From the NCBI RefSeq assembly GCF_027111295.1, contig NZ_CP114287.1:5022001-5086000 (forward strand): 64,000 nucleotides of DNA, in the 5' to 3' direction. Shown here one piece after another: positions 26,711-37,282 of the stretch; positions within the stretch are counted from its first letter, which is position 1, and every line of letters starts with the position of its first letter. Under the pieces are notes generated by a model. The model saw only the letters and a program-made list of their open reading frames with translations. It did no database searches and had not been told where the DNA came from. Source of the DNA: Flavobacterium gelatinilyticum. Lineage in GTDB: Bacteria; Bacteroidota; Bacteroidia; Flavobacteriales; Flavobacteriaceae. A program made the position numbers and the translations under genes.

Positions 26711-27883
26711 ATGATTAAAGTTGAAGAAGCCATTGCAATTATTGAAGCAAACAGTGTAAAGATGCCATCCAAACGTATTTCAGTCAATAAAGCTTTGGGA
26801 TATGTTCTGGCAGAAAAAGTGATTTCACCCATTCATATGCCTCCGTTTCGACAGTCGGCTATGGATGGATATGCTTTTACGCACAGCATTCGTCATCAAT
26901 ATGATATTGTAGGGATTTCTCAGGCTGGAGATCATTCGAATATAAAACTAAAATCAACTGAAGCAATCAGAATATTTACAGGAGCTTTCGTTCCTGATAA
27001 TGCTGATACAGTCGTAATGCAGGAGCATGTAATGGCAAATAAAAATTCGATTCTTATTGCTACAATGCCCGAAAAAAATGCAAATGTTCGTCTAAAAGGA
27101 GAACAAATTGGTAAAGATGATGTAGTTTTTGAAGCTAATACTTTACTAACTCCGGCAGCGATTGGGTTTTTAGCATGTTTAGGAATTACAGAAGTTGAGG
27201 TTTATAAAAAGCCCAAAGCAGCAATTTTGGTGACAGGTAATGAATTAGTACAGCCAGGTGAAAAACTGAAAAAGGGAAAAATATTCGAAAGTAATTCTGT
27301 TATGCTTGAAGCCGCGCTTCAAACTATCGGAATTCAAAAAACTAAAATTTACAGGGTCAAAGACAATCTTAAAGCAACAAAAAAAGCATTAAAAAGTCTT
27401 TTAAGTAAATATGATATCATTCTTATTTCAGGAGGTATTTCGGTTGGTGATTATGATTTTGTAAAAGAAGCATTATTGCAGAATGATGTGACGGAACTTT
27501 TCTATAAAATCAATCAGAAACCTGGAAAACCAATGTTCTTTGGGTCTAAGAATGAAACTTTAGTTTTTGCCCTTCCCGGAAATCCGGCTTCATCGCTGAC
27601 AAATTTTTATGTTTATGCTGCGCCGGCTGTAAAGAAAAGAATGGGGTTTTCTGAAATTTACAGACCAAAAGTAGTCCGAAAGTTAAACTCAGATATTAAA
27701 AATAATAGTGGAAAAACGCTTTTTTTAAAAGCAAAATATGATGAAACGAGCGTAACAGTTTTAGAAGGACAAAGCTCTGCCATGCTTAACACTTTTGCTG
27801 TTGCCAACAGTTTATTAATTGTTCCAGAAAATGTAGAAAGTTATCAAAAGGATCAGTTAGTAACCTTACTGCCGATTGATTAG
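26711..27883 (+). CDS. moeA: Molybdopterin molybdotransferase MoeA
   Basis: A cytoplasmic enzyme of 390 residues that inserts molybdate into adenylylated molybdopterin. Visible are the FRQSAMDGYA motif near residue 40, the MoCF-fold block GGISVGDYDFVKEAL near residue 240 and PGNPASSLTNF near 292, all typical of MoeA. It is the first of the molybdenum-cofactor genes and lies 163 nt after the nitrate reductase genes, with its own predicted promoter. Confidence 0.95.
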   Translation: MIKVEEAIAIIEANSVKMPSKRISVNKALGYVLAEKVISPIHMPPFRQSAMDGYAFTHSIRHQYDIVGISQAGDHSNIKLKSTEAIRIFTGAFVPDNADTVVMQEHVMANKNSILIATMPEKNANVRLKGEQIGKDDVVFEANTLLTPAAIGFLACLGITEVEVYKKPKAAILVTGNELVQPGEKLKKGKIFESNSVMLEAALQTIGIQKTKIYRVKDNLKATKKALKSLLSKYDIILISGGISVGDYDFVKEALLQNDVTELFYKINQKPGKPMFFGSKNETLVFALPGNPASSLTNFYVYAAPAVKKRMGFSEIYRPKVVRKLNSDIKNNSGKTLFLKAKYDETSVTVLEGQSSAMLNTFAVANSLLIVPENVESYQKDQLVTLLPID

Positions 27884-28078
27884 ATTTCTTTTTAGGAAGA
27901 TAGAATAAAGAGGAAAGAAAATAGATTTTGGAGCTGATGTTAAAAAGCACTATGTGTTTAAAAACATATAGGATAAATTTTGTGCTAACATAGTAAGTGT
28001 TTTTCAGCCGCTGGATGCAGAGTAAGAAAACCTGAAACCTGAAACAAAGATAACCTCAAACAATAAATAAAATAGCAA
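27884..28078. other. Spacer with repeat sequence between moeA and mobA
   Basis: A 195-nt spacer with AACCTGAAACCTGAAACAAA at 28029-28048, related to the interspersed GAAACTT repeats. Complementary AAGCAC/GTGCT segments lie upstream. No gene is seen. Confidence 0.4.
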
Positions 28079-28648
28079 ATGAAAACAACAGTATTTATTC
28101 TTTGCGGTGGAAAAAGCTCCAGAATGCAGTCAGAAAAAGGGCTGGTTTTGTTTCAGGAGAAACCATTTATTGAGCATATCATTAAGGCAATACTGCCTAT
28201 TACCGACCAGATAAAATTAATTACGGCATCAAAAGAATACGATTATCTGCCGTATGAAAAAATACCGGATTTAATTGTAGACAAAGGTCCGCTAGGAGGA
28301 ATTTACACGGCATTATCACATTCTGAAACCGAATTTAATCTAATATTGAGCTGTGATATTCCGTTAATTTCAACTGAACTGCTGCAGGAATTAATTTCAA
28401 AACATACAAAAGAAGCCAAAATAACAGTATTTGCTTCCGAAAGTAAAACACATCCTTTAATTGGGATTTATTCAAAAAACATAGTATCGGTTATAAAAGA
28501 AGCAATCGATTCCAACGAATTAAAAATGATGGATCTGCTGGCTAAATTGCCTCATCAGATTATAAATATAGACGAAAGTGAAAACTTTCATTTAACGAAT
28601 ATTAATTCGGCTGACGAATTAAACGATCTGAATATCAATTTAACTTAA
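28079..28648 (+). CDS. mobA: Molybdenum cofactor guanylyltransferase MobA
   Basis: A protein of 189 residues. The nucleotide-binding LCGGKSSRMQSEKG loop near the N-terminus matches the MobA LxGGxSxRM motif, and ILSCDIPLI (about 98-106) is the metal-binding DxP-type block. It converts Mo-MPT to the MGD form needed by the nitrate reductase encoded upstream. The following cobA starts 5 nt later. Confidence 0.9.
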   Translation: MKTTVFILCGGKSSRMQSEKGLVLFQEKPFIEHIIKAILPITDQIKLITASKEYDYLPYEKIPDLIVDKGPLGGIYTALSHSETEFNLILSCDIPLISTELLQELISKHTKEAKITVFASESKTHPLIGIYSKNIVSVIKEAIDSNELKMMDLLAKLPHQIINIDESENFHLTNINSADELNDLNINLT

Positions 28649-28653
28649 AGACT

Positions 28654-29442
28654 ATGCGAAATTTTAAAACACCAAAATTGACGATTGTAGGTGCAGGTCC
28701 GGGCGATGTTGAATTGATAACAATTAAAGCAGTTAAAGCTTTAGAAAGTGCCGATGTGGTTTTGTATGATGCTCTTGTAAACGAACAATTACTTGAATAT
28801 GCATCAAAAGCAGAAATTGTTTTTGTTGGAAAACGTTTGGGCTGTCATGCTTACACGCAGGATCAGATTAACGAACTGATTGTTTCGATGGCCAATAACT
28901 ACGGGCATGTTGTGCGTTTAAAAGGCGGCGATTCTTTTATATTTGGAAGAGGAAGTGAAGAAATCGATTATGCAATAAAATTTGGATTGGAAACAGCTGT
29001 TGTTCCCGGAATTTCATCGGCTTTGGGTGTTCCGGCTTCTGCGGGAATCAGTTTAACCCAACGCAAAACTGCCGAAAGTTTCTGGGTTATTACAGGCACA
29101 ACTTCCAATCACGAATTGTCAAAAGATGTGCATCTGGCTTCAAAATCGGCTGCAACCGTGGTTATTTTGATGGGAATGCACAAGTTAGACGAAATCATTT
29201 CGATTTATAAGGAAAACAGAAATGACGATCTTCCAATTGCCATTATTCAGAACGGAACAAAAAAATCAGAACAAAAAGTAATAGGGACCATCAGTACAAT
29301 TACTAAATTGGTATCCGAAAATAATATTTCATCGCCGGCTATTATTGTGATTGGCGAAGTAGTGAAAAATACATCAAAATTAACCGAGTATTTTCAGGAA
29401 CATTTTGATGACGAATTTATTTTTCAGAATTTAAATTTATAA
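28654..29442 (+). CDS. cobA: Uroporphyrinogen-III C-methyltransferase
   Basis: A SUMT enzyme of 262 residues. VGAGPGDVELITIKAVKAL is the N-terminal SAM-binding block, GDSFIFGRGSEE near residue 92 and PGISSALGVPASAGI near 120 are conserved. It makes precorrin-2, the siroheme precursor. Siroheme is used by assimilatory nitrite reductase NirB and sulfite reductase, but no such enzyme lies in this window, since nitrite is handled by the heme-c enzyme NrfA. It sits among molybdenum-cofactor genes with very short spacers. Confidence 0.93.
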   Translation: MRNFKTPKLTIVGAGPGDVELITIKAVKALESADVVLYDALVNEQLLEYASKAEIVFVGKRLGCHAYTQDQINELIVSMANNYGHVVRLKGGDSFIFGRGSEEIDYAIKFGLETAVVPGISSALGVPASAGISLTQRKTAESFWVITGTTSNHELSKDVHLASKSAATVVILMGMHKLDEIISIYKENRNDDLPIAIIQNGTKKSEQKVIGTISTITKLVSENNISSPAIIVIGEVVKNTSKLTEYFQEHFDDEFIFQNLNL

Positions 29443-29444
29443 GA

Positions 29445-29684
29445 ATGATCGAGGTTAAATATTTTGGAGCTGTAGCTGAAAAAACAAAATGTGAATTCGA
29501 AAAGTTATCTTTTTCAGAAGAGTTGTCACTGCAAAAATTATTGCAGGATTTAAACGAAAAATATGAATTTGAATCACTGACTTTTCGTGTTGCAGTAAAT
29601 CAAAAAATAGTTTCAAAAACTTCAGAATTCACTTTACAGACAAGTGATATTGTGGCTTTACTGCCTCCTTTTGCCGGAGGTTAA
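29445..29684 (+). CDS. moaD: Molybdopterin synthase sulfur carrier subunit MoaD
   Basis: A ubiquitin-fold protein of 79 residues ending in the functional Gly-Gly (PPFAGG), which is thiocarboxylated before sulfur transfer. It starts 2 nt after cobA. It partners with MoaE (31876) and is activated by the MoeB-like enzyme encoded next. Confidence 0.93.
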   Translation: MIEVKYFGAVAEKTKCEFEKLSFSEELSLQKLLQDLNEKYEFESLTFRVAVNQKIVSKTSEFTLQTSDIVALLPPFAGG

Positions 29685-29693
29685 TTCAAGATT

Positions 29694-30770
29694 ATGAAAG
29701 AATCAACAAGATACAACCGTCAAATCATACTTCCTGAAATAGGAGAGGAAGGGCAGCGAAAGTTATCAAAATCGAAAGTTTTGGTTATTGGTGCCGGAGG
29801 TTTAGGTGCTTCAATTCTGCCTTATTTAGCGGGAGCAGGAATTGGAGAAATTGGAATTGTGGATGATGATACTATCGAAATTTCAAATCTGCATCGTCAG
29901 GTTATTTTTAAATCTTCGGCTGTTGGTAAATCCAAGGCAGAAGAAGCAAAATTGATGATTTTGAACCTGAATCCGGAAATTAAAGTCAATGCTTTTTCTG
30001 AGAAATTATCCGGTAAAAATGCGGTTTCGTTATTCAGTAAATATGATTTTATCGTTGATGCAACAGATAATATTGCGATTAAATATTTAATTAATGATGC
30101 TTGTCTGGTTGCAAATAAACCAATGATTTACGGATCAATTTTTAGATTCCAGGGACAAGTTTCGGTTTTTAATTATCAAAACGGTCCAACATACAGATGT
30201 TTATATCCGGATGAAAACTTTGATGCTTTAAATTGTGAAGATGCCGGTGTAATTGGAATCACGGTTGGAATTATCGGAATGCTTCAGGCTAATGAAGTAA
30301 TCAAAATGATTTTGGAAACGGGAGAAGTTCTCAGCGGAAAAATATTGGTTTATAATGTTTTAAACAACGAACAGCAGAAATATGATTTCGAAAAGAATTC
30401 AGATGTAGTCATTACAAATGAAGATTTTGAAAAGAAATACAATTCAGATCAAAATGAAATTGAAGAAATCAAATTTGAATTTCTTTTGAATGAAATAGAA
30501 AATGATGCGGTTTTGTTTTTGGATGTAAGAAATAATGATGAATCGCCGAGAATTAATCTCAAAAATCAAATCCAGATTCCGTTAATGGATTTAGAGAAAG
30601 AGATTGCAGGGATGGATAAAAACCAATCGATTTATATTTTCTGCCAATCCGGAATAAGAAGTAAAATCGCAGCAGAATTACTTCAAAAACATCAATTCAA
30701 AAACATCAAAAGTATTGCCGGCGGCGCTTTAGCAATGAAAAATGTATTAAAAGAAAAAATAACGATCTGA
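29694..30770 (+). CDS. moeB: MoeB/ThiF-type adenylyltransferase with C-terminal rhodanese domain
   Basis: A protein of 358 residues. The N-terminal ThiF/MoeB domain (about 1-235) has the ATP loop VIGAGGLGASILPYLAGAG and the RQVIF block, and adenylylates MoaD. The C-terminal rhodanese domain (about 260-355) has a catalytic Cys in FCQSGIRSK. The zinc-binding cysteines of E. coli MoeB are mostly missing: only RCLYP of the first CxxC remains and no second pair is seen. The rhodanese may supply the sulfur. It lies 9 nt after moaD. Confidence 0.9.
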   Translation: MKESTRYNRQIILPEIGEEGQRKLSKSKVLVIGAGGLGASILPYLAGAGIGEIGIVDDDTIEISNLHRQVIFKSSAVGKSKAEEAKLMILNLNPEIKVNAFSEKLSGKNAVSLFSKYDFIVDATDNIAIKYLINDACLVANKPMIYGSIFRFQGQVSVFNYQNGPTYRCLYPDENFDALNCEDAGVIGITVGIIGMLQANEVIKMILETGEVLSGKILVYNVLNNEQQKYDFEKNSDVVITNEDFEKKYNSDQNEIEEIKFEFLLNEIENDAVLFLDVRNNDESPRINLKNQIQIPLMDLEKEIAGMDKNQSIYIFCQSGIRSKIAAELLQKHQFKNIKSIAGGALAMKNVLKEKITI

Positions 30771-30789
30771 TTTTTTAATAATTTAAATT

Positions 30790-31134
30790 ATGAGAAAAAT
30801 AATGTTTGGTTTGTTTCTCTTTTTATGTTTTACACAATTTTCTTTTTCTCAAGAACATGCAGTTGCTACAGAAATTTTTGATATTTACGAAAAAGCTGAT
30901 AAAGAACTGAATAAAGTTTATAATCAGTTAAAGAAAAAACTGGGAACTAAAAATCAGGCAGCATTAATAACTTCTCAAAAAGACTGGATAAAGTTTAGAG
31001 ATTCAAATTGTAACTTTAAAAGTTATCCTGAAGGTTATGGAGGCGTAATCGCTGATAAAATGTTTGCAGATTGTAGAACGCAGATAACTTTGGCAAGAAC
31101 TAAAGAATTAAAAAGTTTATTGTCAGGTTTTTAA
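30790..31134 (+). CDS. LprI-type (DUF1311) exported protein
   Basis: A protein of 114 residues with a signal peptide (about 1-21, ending FSFSQ). The body matches DUF1311, the lysozyme-inhibitor LprI N-terminal domain: ADKELNKVYNQLKKKL, then SQKDWIKFRDSNC and FADCRTQITLARTKEL with two cysteines that may form a disulfide. It is probably periplasmic. It has no obvious link with molybdenum-cofactor synthesis although it lies within that cluster. Confidence 0.8.
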   Translation: MRKIMFGLFLFLCFTQFSFSQEHAVATEIFDIYEKADKELNKVYNQLKKKLGTKNQAALITSQKDWIKFRDSNCNFKSYPEGYGGVIADKMFADCRTQITLARTKELKSLLSGF

Positions 31135-31220
31135 TTGAGTTGAGTTTTTCAAAATAAAATAAATATATAATATCGAAAAATGAGAAAAGAATTTGGAAAC
31201 ATCTGTAAGATTAGCTTTGG

Positions 31221-31850
31221 ATGGTAACAAACAATATTGACAAAGATAAACTGAAGGCTTACGGCTGTCTTGGTTTGTTTTTTCTGCCTTTTGTAGCAGT
31301 TGGGATCTGGACCTTGTATAAAAGTGTCTGTAATGTTTACAATTCACAAAAAACAGACGATTGGAAAAAAGTTACGGCTCTAGTTGATAAAATAGATATA
31401 GAATATCATTCTGACAGTGATGGAGGCGAAACTTCTGAAGTCATAATTCAATATAAATATGCAATTCACAACGTTAATTATACAGGAACTAAGATTGCTT
31501 ACGGATATGGAAATAGCAACGTTGAAGAACATTCACAATTATTTTATAAATTAGAGAAAGCAAAGAAAATTGCAGTTTTTGTAAATCCAGATGATTATTC
31601 TGAAGCTGTCATAATTAGAGGAATGAACAGCTCAATTGTTTTTCTTCTAGTTTTTTCGATAATATGGAATTCGCTGATTTCTTTTTTCTTGCTTCCATTG
31701 TTGATGAAAAAGAATTCGAAATTTAATATAAAAAAGTATTTTTTAGTTGTAATAGTAATTTGGATAGTGGGTTTCACCATTTTATTGTCTAACAAATTCG
31801 ATATTGGTTTTACTGAAAAAGTTGAAGTTATTGAACATAAAATAGAGTAA
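31221..31850 (+). CDS. DUF3592-type membrane protein
   Basis: A protein of 209 residues: a helix at about 14-36, an extracytoplasmic beta-rich part with TALVDKIDIEYHSDSDGG and a KKIAVFVNPDDYSEAVI block that is typical of DUF3592, then two helices (about 137-160 and 172-192). Function unknown. Like the preceding LprI gene it interrupts the moa cluster. Confidence 0.7.
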   Translation: MVTNNIDKDKLKAYGCLGLFFLPFVAVGIWTLYKSVCNVYNSQKTDDWKKVTALVDKIDIEYHSDSDGGETSEVIIQYKYAIHNVNYTGTKIAYGYGNSNVEEHSQLFYKLEKAKKIAVFVNPDDYSEAVIIRGMNSSIVFLLVFSIIWNSLISFFLLPLLMKKNSKFNIKKYFLVVIVIWIVGFTILLSNKFDIGFTEKVEVIEHKIE

Positions 31851-31875
31851 CAAACTTCGAAAAAATATAAAAGAA

Positions 31876-32307
31876 ATGAGTAAAAATGTATTTGTAGAAG
31901 GACCGATTTCTCCTGAATTTATTGCAGAATCAATCGCCAAACACCAATCCAAACATACAATTGGGGCGCATAATATTTTTCTGGGTCAGGTTCGTGCCGA
32001 TGTTATTCACGACAATACAGTGGTAGCAATCGATTATTCGGCATATAAAGACATGGCGAATGAGGCGTTGTATGCGATTCGAGAAAAAGCTTTTGCCAAA
32101 TTCGATTTGACTTGCATGCACATTTACCACAGTTTGGGCGTTGTAAAAGCAGGCGAAATCTGTTTATTCGTTTTTGTTTCGGCAACACGTCGCAAACAGG
32201 TTTATGAAGCGACAGAAGCAATCGTTAACTGGATTAAAACCGATGTGCCGATTTTTGGCAAAGAAATGTTTGAAAACGACACATTCACCTGGAAACAAAA
32301 TACCTAA
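31876..32307 (+). CDS. moaE: Molybdopterin synthase catalytic subunit MoaE
   Basis: A protein of 143 residues: GAHNIFLGQVRAD near residue 31, the AIDYSAYKDMANEAL block near 56 and VFVSATRRKQVYEATEAIV near 99 are conserved in MoaE. It converts cPMP to molybdopterin with MoaD. It lies 9 nt before the moaCB fusion. Confidence 0.95.
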   Translation: MSKNVFVEGPISPEFIAESIAKHQSKHTIGAHNIFLGQVRADVIHDNTVVAIDYSAYKDMANEALYAIREKAFAKFDLTCMHIYHSLGVVKAGEICLFVFVSATRRKQVYEATEAIVNWIKTDVPIFGKEMFENDTFTWKQNT

Positions 32308-32316
32308 AAAAATAAA

Positions 32317-33231
32317 ATGGTAGATATTACGCATAAAATAAACACTTTAAGAGCTGCAACTGCAACCGCAATTGTCAAAGTCAGCAGACAGGAAACAATT
32401 GATGCCGTTGTAAATAATTTAGTGCCCAAAGGAAACGTATTCGAAATGGCCAAAACGGCAGGACTATTTGCGGTAAAAAATACGCATTTGTCTATTCCGG
32501 ACTGCCATCCGCTTCCCATCGAATTTACATCAGTAGAATACAATATAGAAGGTTTAGATATTCATATTATTTTCAAAGTAAAAACCGTGTATAAAACCGG
32601 AGTTGAGGTTGAGGCCATGCACGGCGCCTCGATTGTTGCATTGACGATGTATGATATGCTGAAACCAATTGATAAAGAAATCGAAATCTCGACTATCAGA
32701 TTAATCAACAAAGAAGGCGGAAAATCGTCTTTTAAAAATAAGTTCCCGAATGTAATTAAATCGGCAGTTTTTGTTTGTTCTGATTCGATTTTTGCCGGAG
32801 ATAAAGAAGACAGATCCGGAAAAGTGATTGTAGAGAAATTAGATTCATACGGCGTTGAAACTTCGCATTATGAAATTATTCCGGATGAACTGGATATAAT
32901 TCAGGAAAAAACAAAAGCTTTTGCAAAAGAAAATCAGCTGATAATTTTTACAGGAGGAACGGGTCTGTCTCCACGAGATGTAACGCCTGAAGCTTTAACA
33001 CCGTTGTTAGAGAGCAGAATTCCGGGAATCGAAGAAGCTATCCGCAATTACGGACAGCAGAGAATGCCATATGCAATGTTGTCCAGAACTGTTGCAGGAA
33101 CTTTAGGAAAAACGCTTGTTTTGGCTCTGCCGGGATCAACAAACGGAGCAAGAGAATCTATGGATGCCGTTTTTCCGCATTTGCTGCACGTTTTTCATAT
33201 TTTAAAAGGGAAAAATCATGACAGCCTCTAA
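32317..33231 (+). CDS. moaCB: MoaC-MoaB/MogA fusion protein
   Basis: A protein of 304 residues with two fused enzymes. Residues about 1-150 are MoaC (cPMP synthase), with KVKTVYKTGVEVEAMHGAS and the ALTMYDMLK block. Residues about 155-300 are MoaB/MogA, with FTGGTGLSPRDVTPEAL and LPGSTNGARESMD. This fusion is known in Bacteroidota. The 3' end overlaps moaA by 14 nt, so the two are translationally coupled. Confidence 0.93.
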   Translation: MVDITHKINTLRAATATAIVKVSRQETIDAVVNNLVPKGNVFEMAKTAGLFAVKNTHLSIPDCHPLPIEFTSVEYNIEGLDIHIIFKVKTVYKTGVEVEAMHGASIVALTMYDMLKPIDKEIEISTIRLINKEGGKSSFKNKFPNVIKSAVFVCSDSIFAGDKEDRSGKVIVEKLDSYGVETSHYEIIPDELDIIQEKTKAFAKENQLIIFTGGTGLSPRDVTPEALTPLLESRIPGIEEAIRNYGQQRMPYAMLSRTVAGTLGKTLVLALPGSTNGARESMDAVFPHLLHVFHILKGKNHDSL

Positions 33232-34225
33232 TACTATTTTGACAGATGGTTTTGGGCGCAAACACAATTATCTGCGCATTTCGCTGCTGGAAAAATGTAA
33301 CCTGCGGTGCACGTACTGCATGCCGGCTGACGGAATCGCACTTTCTCCAAAAGCCAGTTTAATGACGGCCGAAGAGATTTTTGCAATTGCCCAAACTTTC
33401 GTGAAAAATGGTGTTGATAAAATCAGGCTGACAGGAGGAGAGCCTTTATTAAGAAAAGATTTTCCTGAAATAGTTTCTAAATTATCTCATTTAGATATTT
33501 CACTTTCCATGACGACAAACGGAATTTTAATTGACCGTCATATTGAAGTATTAAAGCGGTTTAAAGTCAAAAAAATCAATTTGAGTTTAGATACTTTAGT
33601 TTCTTCTAAATTCCATTCTGTGACACTCAGAAATCAGTTTGAAAAAGTAATTGATAATCTGCATTTACTTTTGAATAATGATTTTGAGGTAAAGGTAAAT
33701 GTGGTTTTGATAAAAGGTTTTAATGATAATGAAATTGTTGATTTTGTAAAACTCACGCAGTTTCTGCCTATTTCGGTTCGTTTTATAGAATTTATGCCTT
33801 TTGCCGGAAACGAGTGGGACAGAACCAAAATGGTTTCTCAAAAAGAGATTTTATCTTTGGTCGAAAAGAATTTTTCTTCTGGAGAAATTCAGAAGCTGGA
33901 AGACGAGAAAAACTTCACGGCAAGAACGTATAGAATAAATGGTTTTCAGGGAAATTTCGGGATTATAAGTTCTATTACCAATCCGTTTTGCGACAGCTGC
34001 AACCGAATCCGCCTCACAGCCGACGGTAAAATAAAAAACTGTCTTTTTTCAAATTCTGAAACAGATTTATTAACGGCTTTTAGAAATGGAGAATCCATTA
34101 CAAATTTAATCTCAAATTCTATTCAGAGTAAGAAGAAAGTGAGAGCTGGAATGGTCAGTGTTTCTGAAATGGATAATCCCGCCTTGCATTTTGATAATCG
34201 CAGTATGATTACGATTGGAGGATAA
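33218..34225 (+). CDS. moaA: GTP 3',8-cyclase MoaA
   Basis: A radical-SAM enzyme of 335 residues. The N-terminal cluster motif is CNLRCTYCMP. The C-terminal cluster cysteines lie in NPFCDSCNRIRLT and the following NCLF. The C-terminus ends in the conserved Gly-Gly (MITIGG), needed for activity. It makes the first molybdenum-cofactor intermediate with MoaC. It overlaps moaCB and closes the cluster. Confidence 0.95.
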   Translation: MTASNTILTDGFGRKHNYLRISLLEKCNLRCTYCMPADGIALSPKASLMTAEEIFAIAQTFVKNGVDKIRLTGGEPLLRKDFPEIVSKLSHLDISLSMTTNGILIDRHIEVLKRFKVKKINLSLDTLVSSKFHSVTLRNQFEKVIDNLHLLLNNDFEVKVNVVLIKGFNDNEIVDFVKLTQFLPISVRFIEFMPFAGNEWDRTKMVSQKEILSLVEKNFSSGEIQKLEDEKNFTARTYRINGFQGNFGIISSITNPFCDSCNRIRLTADGKIKNCLFSNSETDLLTAFRNGESITNLISNSIQSKKKVRAGMVSVSEMDNPALHFDNRSMITIGG

Positions 34226-34310
34226 ACTTCGGCTCAATCATGAAACCTTGTCTAAGCGATTCAATTAATTTTAATTACTTTTGAAATCAAATACAATTGT
34301 TTCAGAACTC

Positions 34311-35084
34311 ATGCAGAAATTTATTGGCTTAATTGCACTTCTTTTCATTTTTAACTTAAGTACAGCCCAAAATAAATTCGGAAATCCGGAAGCCGATCCT
34401 CTTCAAGTTCAAAAAACGTACGAACAATGGTCAGCGTATCAAAGTAAAAATATAATGCTTTCGAGAGATTTTACGGCTTTAGATACTGCTTCAAAAGAAA
34501 TTTCAAAAGAAGTTTTTTTAGATCAACTGGCAAACGGAAACTTCATTCCGGTTCGATTAAAATCAGAAGCAGATGTTTACGTTTATAAACTTTTTAAAAT
34601 CCAGCCAAAAACTGATTCAAGCATAAAAGCCACAATCAACCAAATTGGTTTTGATGCTTACAAAAACTTTAAGATGGAAGGAACTGCTTTTCCACAGTTT
34701 TCATTTAAAGATTTAAACGGAAATTTAGTTACGAATGAATCCATGAAAGGAAAAATCATCGTTATAAAATGCTGGTATATTCACTGCACGCCTTGTATTA
34801 GAGAATTTCCCCAAGTCAATAAATTAGTTGAAGATTACAAAGACAGAAAAGACATTGTTTTCATGAGTTTAGCCGAAGATTCTCCGGAACAATTAAAAAC
34901 GTTTCTGGCAAGAAAATCTTTGTCGTATTCTGTAATTCCGGATATGAAAGAGTATATGAATAATGCGTTACAGCTGAATTCTTTTCCAACACATTTTATC
35001 ATCAACAAAGAAGGAATAATTTCAAAAGTGCTTCCTAATTTTGAAAGTTTAGAAGTCGCTTTAGCGAAAGAAAGTAAATTGTAA
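34311..35084 (+). CDS. TlpA-like thiol-disulfide oxidoreductase, exported
   Basis: A protein of 257 residues, counting from the ATG at 34311; an in-frame TTG at 34281 would only add ten residues before a clear signal peptide (MQKFIGLIALLFIFNLSTAQ). The N-terminal third has no known domain. The C-terminal AhpC/TSA-redoxin domain (about 130-255) carries the CTPC redox motif. It is periplasmic and probably reduces disulfides, for example in cytochrome c apoproteins, although that partner is guesswork. It is separated by 85 nt from moaA. Confidence 0.82.
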   Translation: MQKFIGLIALLFIFNLSTAQNKFGNPEADPLQVQKTYEQWSAYQSKNIMLSRDFTALDTASKEISKEVFLDQLANGNFIPVRLKSEADVYVYKLFKIQPKTDSSIKATINQIGFDAYKNFKMEGTAFPQFSFKDLNGNLVTNESMKGKIIVIKCWYIHCTPCIREFPQVNKLVEDYKDRKDIVFMSLAEDSPEQLKTFLARKSLSYSVIPDMKEYMNNALQLNSFPTHFIINKEGIISKVLPNFESLEVALAKESKL

Positions 35085-35092
35085 TTTTTTTA

Positions 35093-35221
35093 AACCATAT
35101 AAGTTCATATTAGAGATTATAAGTTTAGTCTTTGAAACTCTAAATTGCAATTTTGAGTATTTTTTTAGTTCATTTAAAATGTAAGTTTAGTTTTAAATGA
35201 ACTTATATTACTTATATGGTT
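35093..35221. repeat. Nested inverted repeats after the TlpA gene
   Basis: Outer arms AACCATATAAG (35093-35103) and CTTATATGGTT (35211-35221), plus a perfect 13-bp inner hairpin AGTTCATTTAAAA (35167-35179) with TTTTAAATGAACT (35191-35203). ATAAGTTCAT near 35099 also pairs with ATGAACTTAT near 35197. The compound structure of about 130 nt may be a miniature element or a strong terminator. Confidence 0.65.
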
Positions 35222-35237
35222 AAAATAAAAAACTTAG

Positions 35238-36926
<1,689 letters not shown>

Positions 36927-36945
36927 TCTATAAAACACCAATATT

Positions 36946-36984
36946 AAAAATCCCAAATTCAGATTAGTAGAATTTGGGATTTTT
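36946..36984. terminator. Bidirectional terminator after the ABC-F gene
   Basis: Fifteen-bp stem AAAAATCCCAAATTC (36946-36960) with GAATTTGGGATTTTT (36970-36984), 9-nt loop. It ends both the ABC-F gene and the small convergent gene on the minus strand. Confidence 0.9.
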
Positions 36985-36991
36985 TTATGTT

Positions 36992-37162
36992 TTACTTTTT
37001 GAAAACTCTGGCAAAAATCCAGATAATAATCGCAATGATAAAGATTACAATAAATATCCCGAATCCCATTCCGGCTTTAAAAATGTCTCCTATAACTTCA
37101 CAGCTTGTAAATGAAAACAGTATTACAAATACCATTAACAATCTTAGTATTTTATTTTGCAT
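36992..37162 (-). CDS. Small lipoprotein-like membrane protein
   Basis: A 56-residue protein from an ATG at 37162 to a stop at 36992. The N-terminus is a signal with lipobox F-T-S-C (Cys21), then a short EVIGDIFKAGMGFG segment, one long hydrophobic helix (about 35-50) and a basic end RVFKK. Similar small proteins are common in flavobacteria but have no known function. It shares the terminator with the convergent ABC-F gene. The plus-strand frame over the same DNA has no family features. Confidence 0.65.
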   Translation of the reverse strand: MQNKILRLLMVFVILFSFTSCEVIGDIFKAGMGFGIFIVIFIIAIIIWIFARVFKK

Positions 37163-37282
37163 GATTCTGATGTTTAAAATTTCATTATTAAAATTACTTC
37201 AAGAATCAAGAAAACATGTTATAGAATTTTTTGGAAATGTTTTAGGATTTGGAGTTGGTTTTTAGAAGAAAAGGATTGAAAA

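Noticed and set aside
36987..37265. Plus-strand 92-residue open frame
   Set aside because: It covers the minus-strand lipoprotein gene 36992-37162, has no family features and starts next to a terminator stem.
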